From positions 5,932 to 69,931 of the forward strand of contig JAZQRM010000059.1 of the NCBI GenBank assembly GCA_045629585.1: DNA of 64,000 nucleotides, given 5' to 3'. The notes under the pieces were generated by a model. That model was given only the letters and a program-made list of their open reading frames with translations, was not told the DNA's origin and searched no databases. Positions 8,267-17,926 of the stretch are shown in pieces. Numbering within the stretch: the stretch's first letter is position 1; every line of letters begins with the position of its first letter. The translations under genes were made by a program, and so were the position numbers. Source of the stretch: Taishania sp045629585 (GTDB lineage Bacteria; Bacteroidota; Bacteroidia; Flavobacteriales_D; Crocinitomicaceae).

Positions 8267-9091
8267 ATGCAGCAAATACGTAAATTGTTTGAAAAAATTG
8301 ACGCTTCACCTAATGAATTCTACGTATTTAATGCGCAGATTGAACGGGTAGAATCAGTGGTACACAAGCACAAGAAAGCCCAATTGCTATATGCGGAAGG
8401 TGGAATTGTGCACGTATTGACATCCGATGTACATTGGTATTTACCGGCGCGTTGTTTCATGATTATCCCTGCAAATACGGAGCATAATTTGATCAGTTTT
8501 AGCCCGGGAATACAGTTGTATAATTACTACTTTGACGTAAAAGAAGAGGATGGCACTTTTTTCGACAAGAACAATATCTATTTTGCGACAGATTTGATTC
8601 GAGAAATGTTTCTTTTTTCTAGAAATTGGTCTGGTCCGATTGAAGAAGGGACGCCGAGTTTCCATTTTTTGAAAGGCATGAAATCGGTTTTACCTTTGGT
8701 GAATTCGCCCATCATCCCCTTCCCGATTCAGCATCCGTTTCCAAAAGACGAAACCTTGATTGCCATTGCTCGTTTTTTGATGAATAACATGGAACGTAAT
8801 TACACATTGGAAGAAGTCGCCCAAGAGTTTGGAATGAGTACCAGAACCTTATCGCGTAAGTTTAAAACGCAAATGGGATTGAATTACGTGCGTTTCTTGC
8901 GCTCTTTGCGCATAACAAAGTCCTTAGAGCTGATTGCCGAAAATAAATACAACATGTATGAGGTAGCGATGTTAGTAGGATACGGTAGTTTATCGACATT
9001 TAGCAATATTTTTTACAAGATTTTGCAAATGCGACCAACCGATTATCAATCTTATATTCGTGGAAACAAAGGAATAAACGACAAAGATTAA
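8267..9091 (+). CDS. AraC-family transcriptional regulator
   Basis: 274 residues from ATG 8267; an in-frame TTG 21 bases upstream is possible but weaker. The N-terminal half is a cupin-like ligand domain; the C-terminal 95 residues hold two helix-turn-helix motifs typical of AraC/XylS (LEEVAQEFGMSTRTLSRKFK, then MYEVAMLVGYGSLSTFSNIF). It is divergent from the tripartite efflux operon, and is likely its local regulator, probably an activator responding to an effluxed compound. The gene ends at a strong bidirectional terminator. Confidence 0.9.
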   Translation: MQQIRKLFEKIDASPNEFYVFNAQIERVESVVHKHKKAQLLYAEGGIVHVLTSDVHWYLPARCFMIIPANTEHNLISFSPGIQLYNYYFDVKEEDGTFFDKNNIYFATDLIREMFLFSRNWSGPIEEGTPSFHFLKGMKSVLPLVNSPIIPFPIQHPFPKDETLIAIARFLMNNMERNYTLEEVAQEFGMSTRTLSRKFKTQMGLNYVRFLRSLRITKSLELIAENKYNMYEVAMLVGYGSLSTFSNIFYKILQMRPTDYQSYIRGNKGINDKD

Positions 9092-9133
9092 CAATGAAAA
9101 GTTAGATAACAAACACAACTTTACGAGCATAAA

Positions 9134-9162
9134 AAAACCTCCAAATAAAATTTGGAGGTTTT
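9134..9162. terminator. Bidirectional terminator
   Basis: AAAACCTCCAAAT and ATTTGGAGGTTTT form a perfect 13-bp stem around AAA, with A/T runs on both sides. It serves the convergent AraC-type gene and cation/proton antiporter gene. Confidence 0.9.
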
Positions 9163-9170
9163 AGACTATC

Positions 9171-10508
9171 TTAATTCCCTTGATTGTTTGTAGCTTCTAA
9201 TTGTGCTTTTGCATCTTCTTCTAGATGCTCTCTATTTTCTTTTGCCTCTCGTAGTCTTTTGGAGACTTTGCCAACAGTTAGCCCTTGAACAAAAATGGAG
9301 AAAATCACCACGAAGTAAGTCATTTCTAGCAGGAGCATTTTGTAATCTGGATTAACCGTTATATCGTGTCCGACTGGATTTTTTACAGCTAAAACTAATG
9401 CAATAGAAACACCACCTCGCAATCCGCCCCAAACGAGCATCGTTATCGTATCACGCCCCAATTTAGGTTTAAATGGAACAACTTTAGACGGTAAATAAAT
9501 CGAAATAAATCGAGCAAACAGCACCACAAAAATTCCTAAAGTAGAGATCCAAAAGAATTCACTAAAATCACGAATAAGGAGTAATTCAAAACCGATAAAC
9601 AAGAATAGTAAAGCATTCAAAACTTCATCGATTAGTTCCCAGAATTTAGAAACATATTCCTTTGTCTCGTTTGACATAATTACCTTTTTACCGTAATTAC
9701 CAATCATCAAACCAGCAACAACCATTGCTAATGGAGCTGAAAAATGCAATCCTTTAGCGATTAGGAAACCACCCATTACCACTGATAAAGTAATTAATAC
9801 TGAAACAATATATTCATCAATTGATTTCATTGCTTTAGAAGCTGTAAATCCAAGTACAGCACCTAGAGCTAGACCTCCACCGGCTTCTTTTAAGAATAAA
9901 AGCATTGTATCTCCCATAGAAAATGCAACATCTGATGAGGACGAAATTTGCAACAATACCATAAATACAACAACCGCAACACCATCATTAAATAGTGCTT
10001 CACCCGTAATTTTCATTTCCAAAGACTTCGAAACATTTGCTTTCTTCAAGATACCTAATACTGCAATTGGATCTGTTGGTGAAATCAAAGAACCGAATAA
10101 CAAGGCGTAGATCATTGGTATTTGAAAACCGAATAAAGGAGAAGCGTAATACACAATAAACCCGACGACAAAAGTTGAAATGATTACCGAGATTGTAGAA
10201 AAAATAAGGACGGGCCATTTTTGTTCTTTCAACTCAGCAAAATTAACATGAATTGCACCTGCAAAGAGCAAGAAATTCAACATACAATCCATCAAAAGCT
10301 CTGTAAAATCGATGCTCATGATAAGATTTGTCAAATCAGCTGTAAGATGCGGAGCCAATACAGGTCCTGCAAATCGAATAAAAAGAGAAACCAACAACGC
10401 GATAAACATAATACCAATCGTTGATGGTAATTTAACGTATTTATGATTTATGAAAGCAAATAAAGAAGCTAGTACTATAAGGACAGAAAATGAATAATAT
10501 AATTCCAT
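9171..10508 (-). CDS. Sodium/proton antiporter, CPA1 (NhaP-like)
   Basis: 445 residues with about twelve membrane helices and a short charged cytosolic tail rich in Glu and Lys. Helix motifs LISPTDPIAVLGILKK and GEALFNDGVAVVVF match the ion-binding region of CPA1 exchangers (the Asp of FND is the expected transport residue), and GLRGGVSIAL is another family signature. It exchanges Na+ or K+ for H+ at the inner membrane. Monocistronic: terminator below, 137-base gap above. Confidence 0.9.
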   Translation of the reverse strand: MELYYSFSVLIVLASLFAFINHKYVKLPSTIGIMFIALLVSLFIRFAGPVLAPHLTADLTNLIMSIDFTELLMDCMLNFLLFAGAIHVNFAELKEQKWPVLIFSTISVIISTFVVGFIVYYASPLFGFQIPMIYALLFGSLISPTDPIAVLGILKKANVSKSLEMKITGEALFNDGVAVVVFMVLLQISSSSDVAFSMGDTMLLFLKEAGGGLALGAVLGFTASKAMKSIDEYIVSVLITLSVVMGGFLIAKGLHFSAPLAMVVAGLMIGNYGKKVIMSNETKEYVSKFWELIDEVLNALLFLFIGFELLLIRDFSEFFWISTLGIFVVLFARFISIYLPSKVVPFKPKLGRDTITMLVWGGLRGGVSIALVLAVKNPVGHDITVNPDYKMLLLEMTYFVVIFSIFVQGLTVGKVSKRLREAKENREHLEEDAKAQLEATNNQGN

Positions 10509-10645
10509 TTTTGTTTCGATTTTGGTTTTTCACAAAAATGCAAATTTTATCATAAAAAGCTGTCATTTAAATGTCAGAAAAATACAATTTTTCAAAAAAA
10601 ACACAAAAATAGGATTTCAACGATGATGAAATTCCAAGCACTTAC

Positions 10646-12136
10646 TTATTTCGAGGAATCACCTTTGACAGAAATATTAAGCAGTTCATCTGCACGTCGA
10701 AGTAACAATGCACTATCTGCAGATAATCCGCCAATGACTAATTCTTTTTCCTGTTGTCTGTATTTTTCTGCTAATTTATGAATAGCTTCCAAAGCAGACA
10801 TATCGGCAATCCGGCTTTTGGAGAAATCGATGACTACGAGCTTATGATCTTTTTGCAACTGAAAGCGTTCATTGAAAGCAGTTATACTACCAAAGAACAA
10901 AGGTCCATTGACTTGATATATAATTTCTAGATCTGTTTCAATTCTTTTAATTCGCAATCTACGTGCACTTTCCCAAGCAAAAACCAATGCAGAGGCGATA
11001 ATTCCACATAAAACCGCTAATGCAAGATTATGAACAAAAATGGTAATCAAGGCAACTCCTGATGCAATTAAAAAATCACTAGTTGGCATCTTTTTGTACA
11101 TCTTAAAAAATCCCCACTCAAATGTTTTGTAGGCAACAACGGTCATTATTCCGATTAAAGCTGCTGTAGGAATAGATTCAATAAACTGTCCACCTACCAA
11201 CATAAAAACCAAGATACTCACCCCCATTACAACTCCAGACAATCGCCCTTTTCCACCAGAATTGACATTTAAAATACTTTGTCCAATCATAGCGCAACCT
11301 CCCATTCCACCAAAGAATCCAACCACTGTGTTAGCGATTCCTTGTCCAATTGCTTCCTTATTTGCATTTCCTTTTGACTGTGTCATTTCATCTATCACAT
11401 TCAATGTCAGCAAGCTTTCTACCAACGCAACCCCAGCAATCACTCCACCATAGGTAAAAACAACGGACCATGCTCCCCAAGTAAACGGTATTTGAGGTAA
11501 ATGAAATTGCGGTAATTGACTTTCTACTTTGGCAATATCTCCAATTTGAATAACGTCTACACCAATAAACAAACTCACAACATAACAAACCATTAAAGCC
11601 AACAAAGCTGCGGGTATTTGACGAATATATTTTGTAGCAAATACCATTGTAGCCACTGTTAAAGCAATAAGCGATAGCATCACTCCTAGCGATTGACCTT
11701 GCAACCATTGATCGGTATGCGGAATTTTCAATTGTTTGATTTGTGCTATAAAAATAACAACAGCTAAACCATTTACGAAACCATACATAACCGATTGAGG
11801 TACCAAACGTATGAATTTCCCCCATTTCAATAAACCTACAGCTAATTGAATCATACCTGCAACTACAACAGCCGCAAATAAATAATCAAAACCATAATTT
11901 TTAATTAGATCAACTAATACAATAGCAATTGCTCCAGCAGCACCACTTACAATAGCTGGACGACCACCAAATATAGCCGCCAAAATGGCGATAATAACCG
12001 TTGTATGAAGTGCAATCGTTGGACTGATTCCGGCCATAAAACCAAAGGCAACTACTTCTGGAATCATTGCAAAAGAAACTGTTATTCCAGCAAGAATTTC
12101 GTTTTTAATAGAATTTGGAGACTTAAAAATGGACAT
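10646..12136 (-). CDS. SulP-family anion transporter with STAS domain
   Basis: 496 residues: a transmembrane SulP core (about 1-385) with the early motif TVSFAMIPEVVAFGFMAGIS and a Gly-rich GGMGGCAMIGQSILN, then a C-terminal STAS domain (about 400-490, VVIDFSKSRIADMSALEAIH). SulP proteins move sulfate, bicarbonate or related anions, often with Na+ or H+; the substrate is not evident. Its promoter region is shared with a divergent gene beginning at 12321. Confidence 0.9.
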   Translation of the reverse strand: MSIFKSPNSIKNEILAGITVSFAMIPEVVAFGFMAGISPTIALHTTVIIAILAAIFGGRPAIVSGAAGAIAIVLVDLIKNYGFDYLFAAVVVAGMIQLAVGLLKWGKFIRLVPQSVMYGFVNGLAVVIFIAQIKQLKIPHTDQWLQGQSLGVMLSLIALTVATMVFATKYIRQIPAALLALMVCYVVSLFIGVDVIQIGDIAKVESQLPQFHLPQIPFTWGAWSVVFTYGGVIAGVALVESLLTLNVIDEMTQSKGNANKEAIGQGIANTVVGFFGGMGGCAMIGQSILNVNSGGKGRLSGVVMGVSILVFMLVGGQFIESIPTAALIGIMTVVAYKTFEWGFFKMYKKMPTSDFLIASGVALITIFVHNLALAVLCGIIASALVFAWESARRLRIKRIETDLEIIYQVNGPLFFGSITAFNERFQLQKDHKLVVIDFSKSRIADMSALEAIHKLAEKYRQQEKELVIGGLSADSALLLRRADELLNISVKGDSSK

Positions 12137-12320
12137 ATCGGTAAATGAGATGGTAAAGATAGGTAAATAGGATGATTAAAAAAGAAGAACGATCTTGTTA
12201 AGATAATTAAACAAAAAAAGGAATGAATACCATTCTTACACGGAAAGTCACCTCACACACAACCAAGGTATTTTCATAAAATAACTTTTATTTTCGTGCG
12301 TTCTAATAAAAAAGGAGCTT

Positions 12321-12950
12321 ATGAAAAATTACAAATTATCCATTCCAAGTCCTTGCCACGAAGATTGGAATAAAATGACCCCTAATGAAAAAGGTCGTTT
12401 TTGTAATCAATGCGACAAAACGGTTGTTGATTTCGCAAAATTGGAAGATGAAGAAGTGATTGAATACTTTTTAGAGCTACAAAAGCAGACGAATCATTCC
12501 ATTTGTGGGCATATTAAAAAGAAACAATTAGCTCCAACGCGTACTTTTCAACCTTTACGAATTGCGGTAGTTGGCTTACTTTTATTCTCAACCAGTTATT
12601 TACTTCAAAGTTGTTCGACTGAGACGGAAAAAGTACAAACGGAGGAATCTTTTGATGATGGATATAAAGAATCTATACTTGGAGAAACGTTACCTTATGA
12701 TGGTTATCATGAGGAAATAATTTATATCGAAAATTCTCTTGTACAAGGACAAATAATTGAGGAGGAAACTACAACTGTTCTAAAATCAAGTACAACAAAA
12801 CCCTCCAAAAAAGAGCGAGAAATAATAGAACTTAAACCTGGATGTATTGAACACACCTATCCTGAGACAATGTTAGGGAAATTTATACTACATGTTCAAC
12901 CGGATGATGACAATAGTGAAAAACCAATTGAAGCACAAAAAGAAGATTAA
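12321..12950 (+). CDS. Conserved Bacteroidota protein with N-terminal four-Cys motif and one TM helix
   Basis: 209 residues. The N-terminus (IPSPCHEDWNKMTPNEKGRF, then CNQCDKTVVDF) belongs to a family seen widely in Bacteroidota, with Cys residues that could bind a metal; a further Cys follows in SICGHIKKKQ. One membrane helix lies at about residues 85-103, and the remainder is acidic and low in complexity with a Cys in the tail. An AGGAG lies shortly before the ATG, unusual in this window. Function unknown; the N-terminal part would face the cytoplasm. Confidence 0.75.
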   Translation: MKNYKLSIPSPCHEDWNKMTPNEKGRFCNQCDKTVVDFAKLEDEEVIEYFLELQKQTNHSICGHIKKKQLAPTRTFQPLRIAVVGLLLFSTSYLLQSCSTETEKVQTEESFDDGYKESILGETLPYDGYHEEIIYIENSLVQGQIIEEETTTVLKSSTTKPSKKEREIIELKPGCIEHTYPETMLGKFILHVQPDDDNSEKPIEAQKED

Positions 12951-13004
12951 CTTCTGAAAACGGTTCAAAATCCGTAATTTTACAGCATCAAAAACAAATA
13001 TAAA

Positions 13005-13595
13005 ATGAAGAACATCACAGTTTATTGCGGAGCGAACCCTGGAAACAACCCCATTTTCACTGAACAAGCATTTGCATTAGGAAAATACATGGCTGAACAA
13101 GGAATTGGATTAGTTTATGGCGGAGGAAATGTTGGTTTAATGGGTGCAGTTGCCAATGGTGTGGTACAAAACAACGGTCAAGGAATTGGGATTATTCCAC
13201 AATTTTTATTGGATAAAGAATTAGGTCACGGAGGATTAACCGAATTGATCATCGTAGAAAACATGCATCAGCGTAAAGCAAAAATGTATGAAATGTGTGA
13301 TGCAATTATCGCTTTACCTGGTGGTTTTGGGACGATGGAAGAATTGTTTGAAATGTTGACATGGGGACAATTAGGCTTGCACGAAAAACCAATTGCTTTA
13401 TTGAACACATCTGGATATTATGATTCTTTACTCGCCTTTTTTGATGACATGACCAAACACGGATTACTTCGTCCAGAACATAGAGCAATGGTTATTGTAG
13501 ATGACAACATCGAAACATTAATTGAAAAGATGAAAAACTATGAACCAACTTCACACGGAAAATGGTTACATAAAGACGATATTAAAGCTTTTTAA
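13005..13595 (+). CDS. LOG-family Rossmann protein (nucleotide 5'-monophosphate phosphoribohydrolase type)
   Basis: 196 residues, typical of the TIGR00730/LOG family. The nucleotide-binding loop is GLVYGGGNVGLMG and the catalytic signature is PGGFGTMEELFE with the preceding MHQRKAKM. Family members release the base from cytokinin or purine riboside 5'-monophosphates; many bacterial ones probably act in nucleotide salvage. It ends at a strong bidirectional terminator. Confidence 0.9.
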   Translation: MKNITVYCGANPGNNPIFTEQAFALGKYMAEQGIGLVYGGGNVGLMGAVANGVVQNNGQGIGIIPQFLLDKELGHGGLTELIIVENMHQRKAKMYEMCDAIIALPGGFGTMEELFEMLTWGQLGLHEKPIALLNTSGYYDSLLAFFDDMTKHGLLRPEHRAMVIVDDNIETLIEKMKNYEPTSHGKWLHKDDIKAF

Positions 13596-13609
13596 AAATA
13601 ACTAACTTG

Positions 13610-13641
13610 AAAACGCCCTTGATTTACTTCAAGGGCGTTTT
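13610..13641. terminator. Bidirectional terminator
   Basis: AAAACGCCCTTGA (13610-13622) pairs perfectly with TCAAGGGCGTTTT (13629-13641). It separates the convergent LOG-family and glutathione peroxidase genes. Confidence 0.9.
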
Positions 13642-13655
13642 TATTAGTACGAGCA

Positions 13656-14141
13656 TTATTTCTTCAACAATTTTACAATATCCGACTCCATATCTTCCGG
13701 TTTCTTAAGAGAGGTGTAACGTTTTACTACATTTCCTTCTCTATCGACTACAAACTTTTCAAAATTCCATTTCACTTTGTTCCACAGCAAATTCGATTTT
13801 TGTTTTCTCAGATATACATATAAAGGATGGGCATCTGGTCCGTTCACATCAATTTTATCAAACATTTGAAAAGTCACTCCATAATTGATTTGACAGGTTT
13901 CTTCGATAGATTCTTTTCCACCTGGTTCTTGCTTACCAAATTGATTACATGGAAAACCTAAAATAACCAATCCTTGATCTTTGTACTTTTCATATAACTT
14001 CTCAAGTCCTCCATATTGCGGTGTAAAACCACATTTACTTGCCGTATTTACAATGATTACAACCTTCCCTTTGTACTCTTCCATTGAGATGGTTTTTCCT
14101 TGTAGTGTTGTTGCTTGTATGTTATAGAAATCTGTATTCAT
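13656..14141 (-). CDS. Glutathione peroxidase family protein (Cys type)
   Basis: 161 residues, full length for the family. The peroxidatic site is NTASKCGFTPQYGGLEKLY with Cys in place of selenocysteine, followed by GFPCNQFGKQEPG, whose Gln and the later W-N-F (KWNFEKF) complete the catalytic set. Such Cys enzymes usually use thioredoxin to reduce peroxides. There is no signal peptide, so it is cytosolic. Just downstream in transcription is the terminator at 13610-13641. Confidence 0.92.
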   Translation of the reverse strand: MNTDFYNIQATTLQGKTISMEEYKGKVVIIVNTASKCGFTPQYGGLEKLYEKYKDQGLVILGFPCNQFGKQEPGGKESIEETCQINYGVTFQMFDKIDVNGPDAHPLYVYLRKQKSNLLWNKVKWNFEKFVVDREGNVVKRYTSLKKPEDMESDIVKLLKK

Positions 14142-14169
14142 AGTATATTTGTTTCCTTAAAAATAAAAA

Positions 14170-14832
14170 TTATAGTTGAAACCCTGTGATCAAAGGATGA
14201 TTAACAAGTAAATCTTCGAGTGCTTGGGTGTTTTCTTTGAACAAACTCACATCTATATACAAACGTCCTTTATCTCCTTGTAGCAATAAGGTTTTCTCAT
14301 CCACATATATACTTAATTGTCGAAATTCATCAAGTATTTGATCTCTTTTCTCCAAGGTTCCCTTATTAAACTCTATATAACCTGACCGGAATGTTTTGGC
14401 TTTGAATAAGCGATGGGAAATCTGCGCTCCAAACAATAAGATAACCAAAGAACTGAATAACAGCATGAATCCAATGGCATATTTACCAAAACCGAAACTC
14501 ATCCCGATCGCCGCCGATGCCCAAATGGTAGCAGCAGTCGTTAACCCTGAAACCGAATAAGTGGTTTTAAAGATCACACCCGCGCCTAAAAAACCAACGC
14601 CACTCACCACGTAAGAGGCTATTCGAGTTGCATCATCATAGGGATCCGATCCAATTTTATAAGACAAAAGGGTAAATACCGTACTTCCTAAAGTTATCAA
14701 GGTCATCGTTTTTAGCCCCGCAGCCTTGTCTTTCTTTTCCCTTTCGACACCCATCAATAGTCCAGTCAAAAACGCTAAGAATATTTTTAACGCATCTTCC
14801 CATTCAAAACCGATCCACGAAATCCAGCTCAT
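14170..14832 (-). CDS. MgtC/SapB-family membrane protein
   Basis: 220 residues from ATG 14832; an in-frame GTG at 14874 would add 14 residues. Four to five N-terminal helices include the family motifs FLTGLLMGVEREKKDKAAGLKT-like (starting near residue 20) and RIASYVVSGVGFLGAGVIF, then ATIWASAAIGMSFGFG, followed by a C-terminal ACT-like domain. The family is linked to magnesium limitation and ATP synthase control in other bacteria; the role here is not known. Confidence 0.9.
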   Translation of the reverse strand: MSWISWIGFEWEDALKIFLAFLTGLLMGVEREKKDKAAGLKTMTLITLGSTVFTLLSYKIGSDPYDDATRIASYVVSGVGFLGAGVIFKTTYSVSGLTTAATIWASAAIGMSFGFGKYAIGFMLLFSSLVILLFGAQISHRLFKAKTFRSGYIEFNKGTLEKRDQILDEFRQLSIYVDEKTLLLQGDKGRLYIDVSLFKENTQALEDLLVNHPLITGFQL

Positions 14833-14888
14833 CGTTTTTTTAAGCAATTTCGAAAAAAAAACGATTTCTAGCACTAATAAATTTCTTA

Positions 14889-17800
14889 TTAATTCACAAT
14901 TTCTATTCGACTACCTTCTTGCGGATCTTTGATTACTTGTACCGAAATCGGAATACGTTCCTTTAGCTCATCAACATGGGAGATTATCCCCACAATTCGA
15001 TTTTCCTTCTGTAAACTTTGAAGGGTTTCAAAAACGATATTCACCGATTCTGAATCTTGCGTTCCAAAACCTTCATCAATGAAGAAGAAATTACGATTTG
15101 CCTTTGAGTTTGCTTGTACACTTTCTGCCAACGCCAAGGCTAAACACAAAGAAACTTGAAAAGCTTGTCCGCCGGATAAGGTTTTTACACTTCTGGATTT
15201 CCCTTCGTTTAGATAATCAATGATTTCAAACCCATTATCACCTAATTGTAAGCTCAATTGATTGCGCGTCATTCGGTGGAAACGAACATTGGCATGCTCA
15301 CACAATTGCGTCAAAAACATAGCTGCTACATATTGTACAAATCCAGCAGCTTTAAAGAGTTTTTGCATCTCTGCTAAATTTTCAGCACGTTTGTTTAATT
15401 GTCCAAACGTTTCCAATAATCCCCGTTTTTCCTCAAACAATTGTTCTAATCGTTTCAACTGATCTTCTCTTTTGGCAGCTTCTTGCGTGGCTATTTTCAA
15501 CGCTTCTTCCGCTAAAATGAAATTTCCCTCCTCTTTCTGAAATGCTTCTTCTTCAAAGGAAACCCCAGACAACTTCTTTTCAAAAGTTGTAACTACCTCT
15601 TTAAGCGTTAAAAATTGTACACGAAATTGCTCTAAACGTGAGCGCAATTCCGAAACAGCAAGGTTTTTATTTAAAATAGCTTGAACACTTTCCAAATCGG
15701 TCCTATTCTCTTGCTCCAAACGCTCATTCAAATCCGATAAAACCTGATTTTTACGTCCGGTTAATTCCAACAACTGACTTTGCATTTCTTTTATTGCGGC
15801 TTGTTCAGCTGAAATGGTCAACTTAACTTCATTCCATTGTTTATCTGCCTTTTCATAAGCTGATTCTGTTTGAAGAATTTCACGTTCCCACGCTATAAAC
15901 TGCGCTTCCAGTGCTTCATTTGTATAATCTGCATAGGATTCAAAAGACAATTGTTGCAACATAGCCAAAAGCATTTCACTTTCACGAATTGCCCAATCCG
16001 ATTTGGCTTGTAGATCGAGTATTTTAGCTTTTGCTTTTTCAATATTTTGTTGTAAAGTCAATAACTCCTGACGCTTTACTTTTAATTGATCTTCTTTTTC
16101 GGCTTTGATCGTTTCGTTCTGAAAATAGAGTTGCTTTTTTGTCTCAAAAACAGTTGTATCATCTGGAGAAAAATTTTCCCAACGGAAAGCTGTTCGATTG
16201 GCTGAAAATTTAGTTTGTTCAGTAAGCAAAAGACTTTCCTCTTCTTTTAAACGATTGTGAAACAATTGAATTTCTTGCTCTTTCTTCTCAATATCCGAAA
16301 TGACCTTATTCCACTTAATTTCTTCTTCTTTATAACGTTGGATTGCTTGTAAAACATCTTCCAGCTGTGCCGAAACATCTTCCATCTCTGCTACATTTGG
16401 ATGTTCCAACGAACCACATAAAGGACATTCATGGCCATCGATTAAACTGTGTGTATATTTAGACAATTGCTGTTTTACTTCCAGTTCATTTTTATGTTCT
16501 TCTAATTGCTTTCGTTGTTCTGCAATTTTAGCGGTCTGGGTAATCAATTGATCCTCTAACTGATCTACCTCCAACCCAAAAGGAGAAATAAAAGAGGACA
16601 GTGAAGGTTCATTTCTCTTTAATTCGTTCAGCTTACTTTGTAATGCGGTTATTCGCATCTGCAAATCGGATTGTGTTTTGTACCAGCTTTCCAATTCGAC
16701 CAAATCCACGGTAGACAATTGCTGTTGTCCTAAGGAAGCGATTTCATTTTCTATAGCAAAAATATCCGCTCCAACGTTTTCTTCGCGTAATTTTTGATCG
16801 TGAATAAAAGCATTCCCATCTTTCAAGCGCGTTTCGTTTTCCTGAACCACTTGCTTGGCTGATTTGATTTTTTTTATGAACTCCAATTCTTTCAACTGAA
16901 TTTTCATTCCTTCCAAAGCTTCTTTTTTTGGTTTCAACTGAGCTAATACTTCCGAAAGTTGTAGCTCTAATGCAATAGATTTTTGAGCCGCATCTTGTTT
17001 TTGTTGTAAGGCACTTTGCTTATTCGCACTTTCAAAATTTAGCCGTTTCTGTTCTTCTAGTAATGCTTGAAAAGCAGCTTGAATACGCTCATATTGCGCC
17101 AACTCTCTTTCTAAAGTTTGAAACCTATCCTCTTCCGTTTGTAGTTGAGCCAATTCGGCTTGCTTCTTTTTCCATTCTAGCAATTCCGTTTTCAGATTCT
17201 TCAATCGGTTAAAACGCTCATTCGAAACATTAAACAACGCTTGTTTTTCTTCCAAAACCGATTGTGCAATTGTTTTTTGCTCCTTAACCAGAGCAATTTC
17301 CTCTTCCGAAACGGTTTCAAAACCTTTCAATTGCCCTTCCAACTGTTGTAGTTGTGCCGTATTTTGCGAAGCGAGCTGACTGGTTTTGTCTTGTAAATCG
17401 AATTTATGCAACTTAAAGATTTCCTTCATCATCTGCGTTCGATCCGTTGGTTTTAATTCGATAAAATCACGAAATTGTCCTTGCGGGATGATGATTGTTC
17501 TACGGAAATTTTCCGAACTTAACCCAATGATTGGCTCCACATTTGAACTTTCTTGTGGAATCCATTCCTCCCCCGCTTTTTCATACAAGATTACGCCAAC
17601 GTTTTTAATATCTTCAAATCGTTTTCCATTACGACGATATTCACGCGTGATTTTATATGTTTTATTTTCAAAATTGAGGAACTCAAATTCCAACCACATT
17701 CGATTGGATTTTAAGTTCATCATGTTGTAAGCGAAATCTTTAGAACCTAAACGATCCGAATTTCCATATAAGGCAAAAGTGATTGCTTCGAGAATAGAAG

Positions 17801-17924
17801 ATTTCCCCGATCCTACTGCACCGAAAACGCCAAACAAACCAGCGTCCGTTAATTGAGTGAAATCAATACTTTGGCGTGTTTGATAGGAATACAATCCGTC
17901 AATAGTTAATTGAATTGGAATCAT
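14889..17924 (-). CDS. sbcC: SbcC, ATPase subunit of the SbcCD nuclease
   Basis: 1011 residues. N-terminal ATPase half with Walker A GAVGSGKSS at residues 35-43 and Q-loop in IIPQGQFRDF; long coiled coils with the zinc-hook CPLCG near residue 500; C-terminal half with the ABC signature VKTLSGGQAF and Walker B NFFFIDEGFGTQD. With SbcD it forms the Rad50/Mre11-type complex that cuts DNA hairpins and blocked ends. It starts at ATG 17924, 2 bases after the sbcD stop, so the two are translated together. Confidence 0.97.
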   Translation of the reverse strand: MIPIQLTIDGLYSYQTRQSIDFTQLTDAGLFGVFGAVGSGKSSILEAITFALYGNSDRLGSKDFAYNMMNLKSNRMWLEFEFLNFENKTYKITREYRRNGKRFEDIKNVGVILYEKAGEEWIPQESSNVEPIIGLSSENFRRTIIIPQGQFRDFIELKPTDRTQMMKEIFKLHKFDLQDKTSQLASQNTAQLQQLEGQLKGFETVSEEEIALVKEQKTIAQSVLEEKQALFNVSNERFNRLKNLKTELLEWKKKQAELAQLQTEEDRFQTLERELAQYERIQAAFQALLEEQKRLNFESANKQSALQQKQDAAQKSIALELQLSEVLAQLKPKKEALEGMKIQLKELEFIKKIKSAKQVVQENETRLKDGNAFIHDQKLREENVGADIFAIENEIASLGQQQLSTVDLVELESWYKTQSDLQMRITALQSKLNELKRNEPSLSSFISPFGLEVDQLEDQLITQTAKIAEQRKQLEEHKNELEVKQQLSKYTHSLIDGHECPLCGSLEHPNVAEMEDVSAQLEDVLQAIQRYKEEEIKWNKVISDIEKKEQEIQLFHNRLKEEESLLLTEQTKFSANRTAFRWENFSPDDTTVFETKKQLYFQNETIKAEKEDQLKVKRQELLTLQQNIEKAKAKILDLQAKSDWAIRESEMLLAMLQQLSFESYADYTNEALEAQFIAWEREILQTESAYEKADKQWNEVKLTISAEQAAIKEMQSQLLELTGRKNQVLSDLNERLEQENRTDLESVQAILNKNLAVSELRSRLEQFRVQFLTLKEVVTTFEKKLSGVSFEEEAFQKEEGNFILAEEALKIATQEAAKREDQLKRLEQLFEEKRGLLETFGQLNKRAENLAEMQKLFKAAGFVQYVAAMFLTQLCEHANVRFHRMTRNQLSLQLGDNGFEIIDYLNEGKSRSVKTLSGGQAFQVSLCLALALAESVQANSKANRNFFFIDEGFGTQDSESVNIVFETLQSLQKENRIVGIISHVDELKERIPISVQVIKDPQEGSRIEIVN

Positions 17925-17926
17925 TT

